Shown piece by piece: positions 1 to 7,541 of a stretch of DNA of 36,540 nt; positions within the stretch are counted from its first letter, which is position 1; each line of letters begins with the position of its first letter. Made by a program: the position numbers and the translations under genes. The notes under the pieces are model-generated. The model was not told the origin of the DNA and did not search any database. It saw only the letters and a list, made by a program, of their open reading frames with translations. Source of the stretch: Rhodobacteraceae bacterium UBA1943 (GTDB lineage Bacteria; Pseudomonadota; Alphaproteobacteria; Rhodobacterales; Rhodobacteraceae); contig DDEX01000005.1 in NCBI GenBank assembly GCA_002336845.1, forward strand, positions 1 to 36,540, given 5' to 3'.

Positions 1-126
1 GGGGTCTTCCTCGCGGCCCATCGACAGATAGGACAGGGTGCCCGCGATCAGCGAGACCACCATCAGATACCACAGGAAGGACCGATGCCGCAGCGCCCAG
101 TCTGAAAGGTTGAAGCCTGACTTCAT
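1..126 (-). CDS. RND efflux pump inner-membrane permease (N-terminal fragment)
   Basis: This is the first 42 codons of an AcrB-like resistance-nodulation-division permease; the rest lies beyond the window edge. The translation begins MKSGFNLSDWALRHRSFLWY and continues into the first membrane segment and a G-R-E-E-D-P motif, which is typical just after TM1 of RND pumps. The start codon overlaps the stop of the upstream adaptor gene as ATGA (123-126), so the pump is translationally coupled to it. Such pumps sit in the inner membrane and use proton influx to expel substrates through a periplasmic adaptor and an outer-membrane channel. The substrate cannot be told from this fragment. Confidence 0.85.
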   Translation of the reverse strand, partial: MKSGFNLSDWALRHRSFLWYLMVVSLIAGTLSYLSMGREEDP

Positions 127-1175
127 TCGACCCGCGCTCCCACGATCTGTCCTTCGGTCAACGAGTCAGCCCCCCGGACCACGATTTCATCGCCCGCCGC
201 GATGCCTTGCGACACCACGACCCGGTCGCGCAGCACCTTGCCCGGTGTCACCGGCACGGCGTGAACCGCACGGTCGGCGGGGTCAACCCGCCAGACCACC
301 CTTTTGTCGGGCGGGCCGGATAGCGCGGCCAGCGGCAGGGTGACGACAGGGGTCGATCCGGCGACGATGGTGGCGGTGATCAGGCTGCCCAGCCGGTATT
401 CGGGGGGTGTTGCCCCCATGGTCAGGCGCAGGCGGCGGGTGCGCAGGCTGGCACCGGCCTCGGGTTCGATCAGGCGCAGCGTTGCAGGAAAGGACTGGCG
501 GACGCCCTGGCTGGCGCGCACCTCGAACCGGGCATCGGCGGGCAAAAGAACGACGAATTCCGCCGGAACGTCGATGACCGCTTCGCGCCCGCCCTTGCCG
601 GCCAGCGTCAGCACCGGGCTGCCTGCGCTGAGCACGCTGCCCACTTCGGCCGCCGTGGACAGGACGATCCCATCGTCAGGGGCAGTCAGTGTGCCAAAGC
701 GCGCGGCATCGCGGGCGCGGGCCAGATCGGCCTCGGCTGCGGTGGCCTGCGCCCCGGCGGTATCGGCCGCGGCCTGCGCCTGTTCCAATTGCGCGGCAGA
801 GGCCACATTGCGCCGGACCAGCTCTCGCACGCGGGCCAGGCTTTGCAGTGCAAAATCGGCCTGCGCGCGGGCGGCATGGGCGGCGGCCTGGGCCGCCTCG
901 ACATCTTCCTGCAAGGTCACCTGATCCAGCGTCGCCACCACATCGCCCTTGCGCACCATGTCACCGGGCGAGACCGGCAGCGTGGCCAGCCTCCCCAGGG
1001 TCTGGAACGCCAGAACCGTCTGGGTCTCTGCTGCGATGACGCCGGGAAAACTGCGCTGGCGGGTTGGGTCGGCGATCACGATTTCGGTCACCACCGGGCG
1101 GGGGGCTGGGGGCGGGGCGCTGGTTTCGGCCCAAAGGGGCAGGGGCAACAGCACAAGAAGGGCAAGCCGTTTCAT
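123..1175 (-). CDS. RND efflux periplasmic adaptor subunit (second of two)
   Basis: A membrane-fusion protein of the HlyD/AcrA family, 350 residues. It opens with a short signal peptide (MKRLALLVLLPLPLWA). A biotinyl-lipoyl half-motif follows near residues 65-85 (PGDMVRKGDVVATLD), then an Ala/Gln/Arg-rich alpha-helical hairpin (about 90-160), the return lipoyl half (LTAPDDGIVLS), and beta-barrel and membrane-proximal domains to the C-terminus. It would bridge the inner-membrane pump and an outer-membrane channel in the periplasm. Its start overlaps the preceding adaptor's stop as ATGA (1172-1175) and its stop overlaps the pump start in the same way, so the three genes form one tightly coupled operon. 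Confidence 0.9.
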   Translation of the reverse strand: MKRLALLVLLPLPLWAETSAPPPAPRPVVTEIVIADPTRQRSFPGVIAAETQTVLAFQTLGRLATLPVSPGDMVRKGDVVATLDQVTLQEDVEAAQAAAHAARAQADFALQSLARVRELVRRNVASAAQLEQAQAAADTAGAQATAAEADLARARDAARFGTLTAPDDGIVLSTAAEVGSVLSAGSPVLTLAGKGGREAVIDVPAEFVVLLPADARFEVRASQGVRQSFPATLRLIEPEAGASLRTRRLRLTMGATPPEYRLGSLITATIVAGSTPVVTLPLAALSGPPDKRVVWRVDPADRAVHAVPVTPGKVLRDRVVVSQGIAAGDEIVVRGADSLTEGQIVGARVE

Positions 1176-2218
1176 TGGGTCACCTCTGCGGCCACAACCG
1201 CCCGTCCGGGATACAGCATCTGCGACCCGGCAGCGACGACGCGCGCGCCTTCGGCCAGCCCGCTTGCGATTTCAATGGTCTGGTCGCCATAGCCGCTGAC
1301 ATCAACCGAGGTCAGCCGCGCCGTGTTGTCTTCGCCAAGTGTCCAGACGGCCGGGCCATCGGCGGTGGCGGTCAGCGCCGTCCAGGGCAGGATGATGCGG
1401 GCGCCGTCGCTGAATTTCGAGTGCCCCACAATGGCGGTGCCGATCGGCAGGTCATCGGGCAGGCCGGTGCTGACCCGGGCCTTGACCCGCACGGTGCCGT
1501 TTTGCGCCACGATGGGCGACACCTCGGTCAGGACGGCCGCAAAGGTGACATGCGGCTGGTCGATGGGCGACAGGGTCAGCGTCTCGCCCAGATAGGATTC
1601 CAGGTCGATGCCGTCGGGGGCCAGAAACACCGCCTCGCGCCCCGCCGCCACGGCCAGTTGCAAGACGGCTTGTCCCGCGCCCACGACCTGGCCGGGTTCG
1701 GCGTTTCGGGCGGTGACAATCGCATCCTCGACTGCGCGCAGGGTCGTGTCATCCATGGCGCGTTGCGCCTTGGTCAGGGCGGCCTGTGCCTGATCGCGCT
1801 GCGCCTGCGCGCCCAGCCAGCCTTCGGTGGCGGCGTCCAGCTCGGCCTGTGTGCCGCTGCCGCGCTGCAACAGGCCCTGCGCCCGCTCGCGCGCCAGCCC
1901 GGCCTGCAACAGCGCCGCCTCGGCCCCGTGCAGGCCAGCCTCGGCCCCGCGCAGCGCGCTTTCGGCCTGCGTCGGGTCCAGTTGCGCCACCACGGCCCCC
2001 TTTGCCACCCGGTCGCCCACATCGGCCGCCATCGCGATGACCCGCCCGCCATCGCGGAACGAGGCGGGATAGCTGTCGGTTGCCTCAAGCGTGCCTGCGA
2101 GGGCAAAGTCCTTTTCGACCGGCGCGGTATGAGCCACCACGATCTCGACCGGCAGCGGGGGTTCGGCATGGGCCGAAGCCGCGGCAAGACAGCAGGCCAA
2201 CAGGACGGCGGAACGCAT
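1172..2218 (-). CDS. RND efflux periplasmic adaptor subunit (first of two)
   Basis: A second HlyD/AcrA-like adaptor, 348 residues from the start chosen here. The reading frame is open to an ATG at 2257, but starting at 2218 puts a clean signal peptide (MRSAVLLACCLAAASAHA) at the N-terminus and an AAAGGTG ribosome-binding-like sequence at a good distance. The 2257 start has neither. Lipoyl halves are visible at VGDRVAKGAVVAQLD and near the A-E-P-G-Q-V-V motif, around an Ala/Gln-rich helical hairpin. It differs clearly in sequence from the next adaptor gene, so this is not a recent tandem duplication. It is the first gene of the operon. Confidence 0.88.
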   Translation of the reverse strand: MRSAVLLACCLAAASAHAEPPLPVEIVVAHTAPVEKDFALAGTLEATDSYPASFRDGGRVIAMAADVGDRVAKGAVVAQLDPTQAESALRGAEAGLHGAEAALLQAGLARERAQGLLQRGSGTQAELDAATEGWLGAQAQRDQAQAALTKAQRAMDDTTLRAVEDAIVTARNAEPGQVVGAGQAVLQLAVAAGREAVFLAPDGIDLESYLGETLTLSPIDQPHVTFAAVLTEVSPIVAQNGTVRVKARVSTGLPDDLPIGTAIVGHSKFSDGARIILPWTALTATADGPAVWTLGEDNTARLTSVDVSGYGDQTIEIASGLAEGARVVAAGSQMLYPGRAVVAAEVTQ

Positions 2219-2245
2219 GGACGGCACCTTTTGCAAAGATATCTG

Positions 2246-2292
2246 ATCATCCGTCATGGTGACGGGCCGGTCAATATGAACTTTTCAGTTTA
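2246..2292 (-). promoter_or_regulatory. Candidate promoter and TetR-type operator of the RND operon
   Basis: On the minus strand a TTGACC -35-like box (2269-2274) lies 17 bases before a GATGAT -10-like box (2246-2251, 4/6 match to TATAAT). Just upstream, 2277-2292 (TGAACTTTTCAGTTTA on the plus strand) is an imperfect palindrome with TnAACT/AGTTnA half-sites, a shape common in operators of TetR-family efflux repressors. A promoter here also favours the 2218 start over 2257. No regulator gene is adjacent within the window. The assignment is by eye. Confidence 0.35.
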
Positions 2293-2653
2293 CTTCGCCT
2301 TGCCCGCCCGCAACGTGCCTTTTCCTCGCTCATCAGCTGGCACCGGCCTGGCACATGCTCTGGATGGGCGACCCTTCCAGCCAGGTGCAAATGCCGCAAT
2401 TCCCCGGCAACTGGTGGCTTTGGTCTGGCAGGCAATCGCCCCCTGTGCGCCAGTGGTGATTGGCGGCAAGGCGTGCCTTTGTCCGGCTGACGGGCAGGGA
2501 GTGGCAGGATCGTACAAAAGGGATCGCGTGCATCTGAAGGCATTTACGTTTTCCGGCATCCCCTTGAAGTGACGTATTTATTGGTGAATCGATTGCAATC
2601 GTGGCCTGCGATCCCCATGTGCCATGAAGATGTTTTCAGGCTTTGAGGCGCAT
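2293..2653. other. Intergenic stretch with a perfect 12-bp palindrome
   Basis: No convincing gene is seen here. The one clear structure is CGATTGCAATCG at 2590-2601, a perfect palindrome about 50 bases before a small ORF and about 200 bases before the amidinohydrolase gene. It could be an operator for rightward transcription, but nothing identifies the protein that would bind it. Confidence 0.3.
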
Positions 2654-2743
2654 ATGACCCGCAACACCGTCAAGCTGATCGTTGCCGCATTGATCGTGGG
2701 GGCCATTCTGGCCGGGGATCTGCTGGCCAGCCTGTCGATCTGA
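2654..2743 (+). CDS. Possible 29-residue single-span membrane peptide
   Basis: A very short ORF encodes a basic N-terminus (MTRNTVK) followed by one hydrophobic stretch (LIVAALIVGAILAG) and an acidic/polar tail. That is the plan of a single-pass inner-membrane micropeptide. A GAGG ribosome-binding-like sequence ends five bases before the ATG at 2654. The frame extends upstream to an ATG at 2624, but that start has no Shine-Dalgarno sequence. I do not recognise a named family. It could be real, or a chance hydrophobic frame in GC-rich DNA. Confidence 0.4.
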   Translation: MTRNTVKLIVAALIVGAILAGDLLASLSI

Positions 2744-2796
2744 GGCATTCGCAAGACGGGCTTGCACCGGGCTTCGGGGCGGCTTACGCCTAGGTG

Positions 2797-3594
2797 ATGT
2801 CCGATCATTCCTTTCGCTTTACCCATGCGATCTGCCGCCTGCCTGCGGCCTCGATCTCCGATGGCTTGCGCGCCGTTGATACCGGCACCCCCGACCTGAC
2901 GATGATGCTGACGCATCATGCCGATTATGTTGCCGCCTTGCGGTCAACCGGGGCCGATGTGACGGTGCTGCCCGCATTGTCCGACTATCCCGACAGCGTG
3001 TTTGTCGAAGATACCGCGTTGTGCCTGCCGCAAGGGGCCGTGATCATGCGCCCCGGCGCCCCCACCCGTCTGGGCGAGGCGGCAGAGATGGCGCCGCATC
3101 TGGCGGCCCTTTATGGCGATCTGCGCCGCATCACCGGGGCAGACAGTTTCATCGAGGGTGGCGACATTCTGGTGTCCGAGACCGAGGTTCTGGTCGGCCG
3201 CTCGGCCCGCACCAATGGGGCAGGCATTGCCGAACTGACAGGTCTGGTGGCCGATTGGGGCTGGCCGGTGCGCGAGGTGCATACGCCGCCCGGCGTGTTG
3301 CATTTCAAGACCGATTGTTCGCTGATGGATGGCGAGACGGTGCTGTCCACCCGGCGCCTGTCGGCCTCTGGCTGCTTTCAGGGCTACCGCGTGCTGGATG
3401 TGGCAGAGGGCGAAGAGGCGGCGGCCAATGCCATTCGCTTCAACGATCTGGTGATCATGCCCGCAGGCTTCCCCCGTACCCGCGAAGTGGTGGAGCGGGC
3501 CGGATATACCGTGCGCGAGGTCGGCAATTCGGAATGCGCCAAGCTGGATGGCGGCATGTCCTGCCTGTCCTTGCGTTTTACGCCGAAGGGCTGA
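2797..3594 (+). CDS. Dimethylarginine dimethylaminohydrolase (DDAH) family amidinohydrolase
   Basis: A guanidine-modifying enzyme of the DDAH/arginine deiminase superfamily, about 265 residues, the usual DDAH length. DDAH hydrolyses N-methylated arginines to citrulline and methylamines through a covalent cysteine intermediate. The catalytic set is visible: Glu in F-I-E-G-G-D (about 120), His in L-H-F-K-T-D (about 169), and Cys in D-G-G-M-S-C-L-S near the C-terminus (about 256). The N-terminal D-S-V-F-V-E-D segment is also characteristic. The start is ATG 2797; an in-frame GTG directly before it (2794) is an alternative. It is followed three bases later by a glycosyltransferase-like gene, probably in one transcript. 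Substrate specificity within the superfamily is inferred. Confidence 0.85.
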   Translation: MSDHSFRFTHAICRLPAASISDGLRAVDTGTPDLTMMLTHHADYVAALRSTGADVTVLPALSDYPDSVFVEDTALCLPQGAVIMRPGAPTRLGEAAEMAPHLAALYGDLRRITGADSFIEGGDILVSETEVLVGRSARTNGAGIAELTGLVADWGWPVREVHTPPGVLHFKTDCSLMDGETVLSTRRLSASGCFQGYRVLDVAEGEEAAANAIRFNDLVIMPAGFPRTREVVERAGYTVREVGNSECAKLDGGMSCLSLRFTPKG

Positions 3595-3597
3595 GGG

Positions 3598-4569
3598 ATG
3601 GCCTTCAACATTGTCGCCGTGATTCAGGCCGGGCGACTTTCCTACGAGGCGATGCTGCTGGCGGCTTCGTTGCGCGCCATGTCGCCGGGGTTTCAGGGAA
3701 AGCTCTTTCTGGCCGAACCGGGCGGACCGCTCTGGCCCGGTGACCCGCGTCTGGCCAACCCCGCCTTGCGCGCCATGCTGGAAGCGTTGGGGGCGACCTT
3801 CCTGCCATTTGAGAACCGGGTGTTCGGCGCGAGCTATCCCCATGGCAACAAGATCGAGGCGCTTTTGGCTTTGCCCGATCAGCCTTTCCTGTTTCTTGAC
3901 ACCGACACGCTGGTCACCGGCGATCTGTCGGCGGTGCCCTTCGATTTCACCCGCCCCTCGGCTTCGATGCGGCGCGAGGGGACATGGCCCACGGTGCCAG
4001 TCTATTCCACGCATGAGGCGATCTGGGGCGCGCTCTATGACCGCTTTGGTCTGGACATGGCGCCGACGCTGGACCTGTCGTATCCCGCCGATTACTGGCA
4101 GCGATTCATGTATTTCAACGCGGGCTGGTTCTTTCACGACAGCCCCAAAGCGTTCGGCTCGCGTTTTCTGGAATATGCCCGCACCATCCGCGATGACACC
4201 CCAGCCGCGCTGGCCGCACAAGAGCTTTACCCGTGGCTTGACCAGATCGCGCTGCCCCTGGCGATCCATGCGCTTGGCGGCGGCAGGCCGGGGCCAGAGC
4301 TGGCCGGGCTGGATGGCGATGTGACTTGCCATTATCGCAGCCTGCCGCTGCTTTATGCCCGCGAAAGCGACCGTGCGGTTCAGGTGCTGGAGGAGGTGGC
4401 AGGCCAGAAAGAGCTGCGCCGCCTGTTGCGAGAGCATGAGCCGATCCGCGAGCTGGTTTACAAGAACCGGGGTCGCAAGATCCGCGAGATGTTCGATCGC
4501 GGCGACCTGCCGCGGCGTGAGCAGGCGATCCGTGGCCGCATCCGCGAAGCGGGCCTGTGGCTGCGCTAA
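3598..4569 (+). CDS. GT-A-fold glycosyltransferase-like protein
   Basis: A 323-residue protein that begins three bases after the DDAH-like gene, with GAGGG just before its ATG. The N-terminal strand (NIVAVIQ), the Y-P-H-G-N-K-I-E-A segment (80-88) and the L-D-T-D-T motif at 100-104 (Asp101/Asp103 as the metal-binding DxD) fit a family-8-like or nucleotide-diphospho-sugar transferase fold. A later M-Y-F-N-A-G-W-F motif (residues about 178-185) resembles the acceptor side of GT8-like enzymes. The C-terminal ~60 residues are charged and helical. There is no signal peptide, so it should be cytoplasmic. Donor and acceptor are unknown, and the reason for pairing with an amidinohydrolase is unclear. 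Confidence 0.65.
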   Translation: MAFNIVAVIQAGRLSYEAMLLAASLRAMSPGFQGKLFLAEPGGPLWPGDPRLANPALRAMLEALGATFLPFENRVFGASYPHGNKIEALLALPDQPFLFLDTDTLVTGDLSAVPFDFTRPSASMRREGTWPTVPVYSTHEAIWGALYDRFGLDMAPTLDLSYPADYWQRFMYFNAGWFFHDSPKAFGSRFLEYARTIRDDTPAALAAQELYPWLDQIALPLAIHALGGGRPGPELAGLDGDVTCHYRSLPLLYARESDRAVQVLEEVAGQKELRRLLREHEPIRELVYKNRGRKIREMFDRGDLPRREQAIRGRIREAGLWLR

Positions 4570-4679
4570 TCGGGCGCAGGGAATGGGACGAGGGGGATCT
4601 GGCCGCGATAACCGGATATTAAACCCGTCAGGGCAAACAAAGCGGGAACGCATCCCTTTGCAACTGACCCGGACACCCC

Positions 4680-5267
4680 ATGCTGCGCGTCATGACCGCC
4701 TTTCTTGCCCTGCTTCTGGCTTCACACCCCGCGGCTTCGGCCCCCATTTCGTCCGAGTTTGGCGGGTTTCCCGTGCTCTCCGATCCGGTTGCTGCCATTC
4801 CCGCCGATGGTCGTGCGGGGCTGCCGGGGGCCTTGCCGCGGCCCTATATTCTTATCCTGAATGATGCGGCGGGCGATCTGCGGCCCTGGAAATACCACCC
4901 GGAACTGTCGCGGGTGTTCGAGCTGCGCTTTCTTGCCCTGTCGGCGCGGCAGCCTGCCTATCTGATTTCGGGTTCTGCCGGTTCGCGCACGCCGATTCTG
5001 CCGGGGTTGTCCGGCAGTTCGGTCACGGGGCTGCCGGCGACGTTCCGGACACTCGTTATTGACAGGCGTGCTAACGGGTCTTTTTTACGCATCGGCGACG
5101 CGGACGGGACGGAAAGCCTTGGCGGCACTGGCGTGATGCCCCCCGATTCCGCGCGCGACCCGGCACCTGTGCCAGTGCCCAGTGGGGCAGCCGGGCTTGG
5201 CCTTGCCCTGGGGCTTGCGGCGGTGTTTGGCAGATTCAGGGCGCCCAGCGCAGGAAGTTCGCGATGA
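4680..5267 (+). CDS. Secreted protein with a VPxPSG C-terminal sorting-like tail
   Basis: A 195-residue protein of unknown function. It has an N-terminal signal peptide (MLRVMTAFLALLLASHPAASA). The C-terminus (from about residue 164) reads VPVPSG, then a ~15-residue hydrophobic segment, then an Arg-containing RFRAPS tail. That motif / membrane span / basic tail order is the layout of PEP-CTERM and VPLPA-CTERM exosortase signals common in Rhodobacterales. The middle is rich in Gly, Ser and Pro and I recognise no domain. Its 3' end overlaps the 3' end of convergent hisH by 32 bases. Start ATG 4680; Met5 is an alternative. No strong ribosome-binding site is visible. Confidence 0.6.
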   Translation: MLRVMTAFLALLLASHPAASAPISSEFGGFPVLSDPVAAIPADGRAGLPGALPRPYILILNDAAGDLRPWKYHPELSRVFELRFLALSARQPAYLISGSAGSRTPILPGLSGSSVTGLPATFRTLVIDRRANGSFLRIGDADGTESLGGTGVMPPDSARDPAPVPVPSGAAGLGLALGLAAVFGRFRAPSAGSSR

Positions 5268-5889
5268 TGCGCAGGCCCGTGGCTTGTGACTTTTCCGGGT
5301 GGAATTGGGTGCCGACCATGTTCTGCGCCCCGATTATGGCGGTGATGTCGCCGGCATAATCCACATGCACCAGCCGCTCGGCCGGATTTGCGACCCGGAA
5401 GGCATAGGAGTGGACGAAATAGGCGTGATCGCCGGTGGTTACGCCTTCCAGCACCGGATGGCTATGGTCGATCACCAGATCATTCCAGCCCATATGCGGC
5501 ACCTTCAGCGCCGGGTTGGCGGGGGTAATGCGCGTCACCTCGCCGCCGATCCAGTCGAACCCGCGCGTATCGGTATATTCGCGGCCCCAGGTCGCCATCA
5601 TCTGCATTCCGACGCAGATGCCCATGAACGGGCGGCCCTTGACGCGCACGGCCTCTTCAATTGCCTCGAACAGCCCGCCATGTTCACCAAGCGCGCGGCG
5701 GCAGGCCGGAAAGGCCCCGTCGCCGGGCAGAACGATCCGGTCGGCGCGGGCCACATCCTCGGGGCGCGAGGTGACAAGGATATCGCCCGCCCCGGTTTCC
5801 AACGCCATGCGCTGAAATGCCTTTTCGGCGGAATGCAGATTGCCGCTATCGTAATCTACCAGGACGGTCAGGGGGACGGTCAGGGGCAT
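5236..5889 (-). CDS. hisH: Imidazole glycerol phosphate synthase, glutaminase subunit HisH
   Basis: HisH is the class-I glutamine amidotransferase that hydrolyses glutamine and channels ammonia to HisF for the fifth step of histidine synthesis, in the cytoplasm. The 217-residue length is normal. Catalytic residues are visible: Cys92 in G-I-C-V-G-M-Q, and His197 and Glu199 in G-T-Q-F-H-P-E-K-S. V-D-Y-D-S-G-N-L near the N-terminus and L-P-G-D-G-A-F (about 54-60) are family hallmarks. It is the last gene of the leftward his block, after hisB and a row of tandem palindromes. HisF, HisA and HisE are not in the window. Confidence 0.96.
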   Translation of the reverse strand: MPLTVPLTVLVDYDSGNLHSAEKAFQRMALETGAGDILVTSRPEDVARADRIVLPGDGAFPACRRALGEHGGLFEAIEEAVRVKGRPFMGICVGMQMMATWGREYTDTRGFDWIGGEVTRITPANPALKVPHMGWNDLVIDHSHPVLEGVTTGDHAYFVHSYAFRVANPAERLVHVDYAGDITAIIGAQNMVGTQFHPEKSQATGLRIIANFLRWAP

Positions 5890-5907
5890 CGGTCAGGCTT
5901 TCACAGG

Positions 5908-5973
5908 CAAGAATTTTCGAAAATTCTTGTCCGGGTTTTGCAAAATCCGGACAAATGTCTTCGAAGAAATTTG
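5908..5973. repeat. Three tandem palindromes between hisB and hisH
   Basis: Three near-perfect palindromes lie end to end with shared boundary bases: 5908-5929 (22 bases, perfect, centred on TTTTCGAAAA), 5929-5952 (24 bases, one mismatched pair, centred on TTTTGCAAAA) and 5952-5973 (22 bases, one mismatch, centred on TCTTCGAAGA). They fill almost the whole hisB-hisH gap of 88 bases. In RNA each would form a hairpin. They are AT-rich against a GC-rich background. A similar pair lies at 29099-29144. They may modulate read-through or mRNA stability; this is inferred. Confidence 0.75.
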
Positions 5974-5977
5974 GCGC

Positions 5978-6565
5978 TTACAGCGCGCCCTTGGTCGAGG
6001 GCAGGGCGCCCGCCATGCGCGGATCAGGCTCCACCGCCTCGCGCAGCGCACGGGCGAAGGATTTGAACGTGGCCTCGGCGATGTGGTGGCTGTTGATCCC
6101 GTGGATCAGGTCAAGGTGCAGGGTGATGCCGCCATGCACCGCCACCGCCTGAAAGAATTCGCGCACCAGTTCGGTATCGAACGTGCCGATCTTTGCGGCG
6201 GTGAAGGGCACGTTCCACACAAGGAAAGGTCGCGCCGACAGGTCCAGCGCGCAGGCCACTTGCGTGTCATCCATCGCCAGCCGGAAATGGCCATAACGGC
6301 GGATGCCGCGCTTGTCGCCCAAGGCGCGCACCAGCGCCTGACCCAGCGCGATGCCGGTATCCTCGACCGTGTGGTGATCATCGATATGCAGGTCGCCCTT
6401 GGCGGTGGCGGTGATGTCGATCAGCGAATGGCGCGCCAACTGATCCAGCATGTGGTCAAAGAACCCCACGCCGGTCTGAACGCTGCACTTGCCCGTGCCG
6501 TCCAGATTGACCGCGACCGAGATCGCGGTTTCATTGGTGTTGCGGGTGACTTCGGCCTGACGCAT
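5978..6565 (-). CDS. hisB: Imidazoleglycerol-phosphate dehydratase HisB
   Basis: HisB dehydrates imidazoleglycerol phosphate to imidazoleacetol phosphate, a manganese-dependent step of histidine synthesis. At 195 residues it is the monofunctional form, without the phosphatase domain found in enterobacteria. The metal-binding motifs are intact: F-D-H-M-L (His38), D-D-H-H-T-V-E-D (His64, His65, Glu68) and N-S-H-H-I-A-E-A (His160, His161, Glu164). It precedes hisH and follows ribokinase by 54 bases, all leftward. A purine-rich GGAGGTCGCC precedes the ATG. Confidence 0.97.
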   Translation of the reverse strand: MRQAEVTRNTNETAISVAVNLDGTGKCSVQTGVGFFDHMLDQLARHSLIDITATAKGDLHIDDHHTVEDTGIALGQALVRALGDKRGIRRYGHFRLAMDDTQVACALDLSARPFLVWNVPFTAAKIGTFDTELVREFFQAVAVHGGITLHLDLIHGINSHHIAEATFKSFARALREAVEPDPRMAGALPSTKGAL

Positions 6566-6619
6566 GGCGACCTCCTGCTTTGCCCGCCTTATAGGGGGGC
6601 GGGGGCTAGAGGGAAAGCC

Positions 6620-7540
6620 TTACGAACGGGCCAGAAGGGCGTCGATTTCGGCCCGTGTCGGCATGGAGGCCGCAGCCCCGCGCCGCGTTACCGAAATACC
6701 CGCCGTGGCGGCGGCAAAGCGCAACGCCTGTTCCACGGGCTGCCCCTCGGCCAGTGCCACGCAGAACCCGCCGTTAAAGGCATCGCCTGCGCCCGTGGTA
6801 TCGGCCACCTGACCCGCGCTGATGATCGGCTGGTGCATGCTGCGCGTCTTGTCGCGGTAAAGCGCGCCATTGCCGCCCAAGGTCATCACCACCGCGCCAA
6901 CGCCCTTGGCCAGCAGGGCATCGGCGGCCTTTTCGGCCTCGGCATGGGTCGTCACCGGCAAGCCGGTCAGCAGTTCGGCCTCGGATTCGTTGGGGGTGAG
7001 ATAGTCGCACAGCGGAAAGATATCGCTGGGCAGTTCGGCCGCAGGGGCGGGGTTGAGGATCGTGGTCACGCCCGCCGCCTTGGCGATTTGCAGGCCCCGA
7101 AGGGCCGGGGGAATGGGCTGTTCCAGTTGCGTGATGAAGACGGCGGCGTCTTCAATCAGGGCGCGGCGGGCTTCGATGTCGGCTTCGGTGATCCGCCCGG
7201 CAGCGCCCGGCGTCACGATGATCGCATTCGCGCCAGAGGAATCATCCACCAGAATGGCGGCGGCGCCGGTAAAGCTTTCATGGTCCACCGTCACCTCGGG
7301 CACCACCCCGGCCTTGCGCCAGATACCATCGGCCATGGCGGCGAAATCATCGTTCCCCAGCCGGGTGATGAAATGGGTCTTGCCCCCTGCCATGGCGCTG
7401 GCGACCGCTTGGTTGGATCCCTTGCCCCCCGGCCCAAGGGCAAAGCTGTTGCCCAGAATGGTCTCGCCCGTCTTGGGGAGGCGGGCCGAGCGGAAGGCGC
7501 AGTCGGCAACGAAGATTCCAAGGTTTACAATAGGTTTCAC
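6620..7540 (-). CDS. rbsK: Ribokinase (PfkB family)
   Basis: A PfkB-family sugar kinase of 306 residues, the usual ribokinase length. It carries the N-terminal G-P-G-G-K-G-S-N-Q motif (about 36-44) and the C-terminal D-T-T-G-A-G-D-A-F signature with catalytic Asp near 253. The best match by motif is ribokinase, which phosphorylates D-ribose to ribose 5-phosphate. Its start lies one base from the stop of a FucU/RbsD-type mutarotase, the usual partner of ribokinase. Both genes are inserted between hisD and hisB. Ribose 5-phosphate feeds PRPP, the first substrate of histidine synthesis, so the placement may be functional. Another pentose substrate cannot be excluded. Confidence 0.88.
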   Translation of the reverse strand: MKPIVNLGIFVADCAFRSARLPKTGETILGNSFALGPGGKGSNQAVASAMAGGKTHFITRLGNDDFAAMADGIWRKAGVVPEVTVDHESFTGAAAILVDDSSGANAIIVTPGAAGRITEADIEARRALIEDAAVFITQLEQPIPPALRGLQIAKAAGVTTILNPAPAAELPSDIFPLCDYLTPNESEAELLTGLPVTTHAEAEKAADALLAKGVGAVVMTLGGNGALYRDKTRSMHQPIISAGQVADTTGAGDAFNGGFCVALAEGQPVEQALRFAAATAGISVTRRGAAASMPTRAEIDALLARS

Positions 7541-7541
7541 A

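Noticed and set aside
2355..2459. 34-codon Trp-rich frame on the plus strand in the 2.3-2.6 kb gap
   Set aside because: No ribosome-binding site near its ATG and no family resemblance; TGG-rich frames arise easily in GC-rich DNA.
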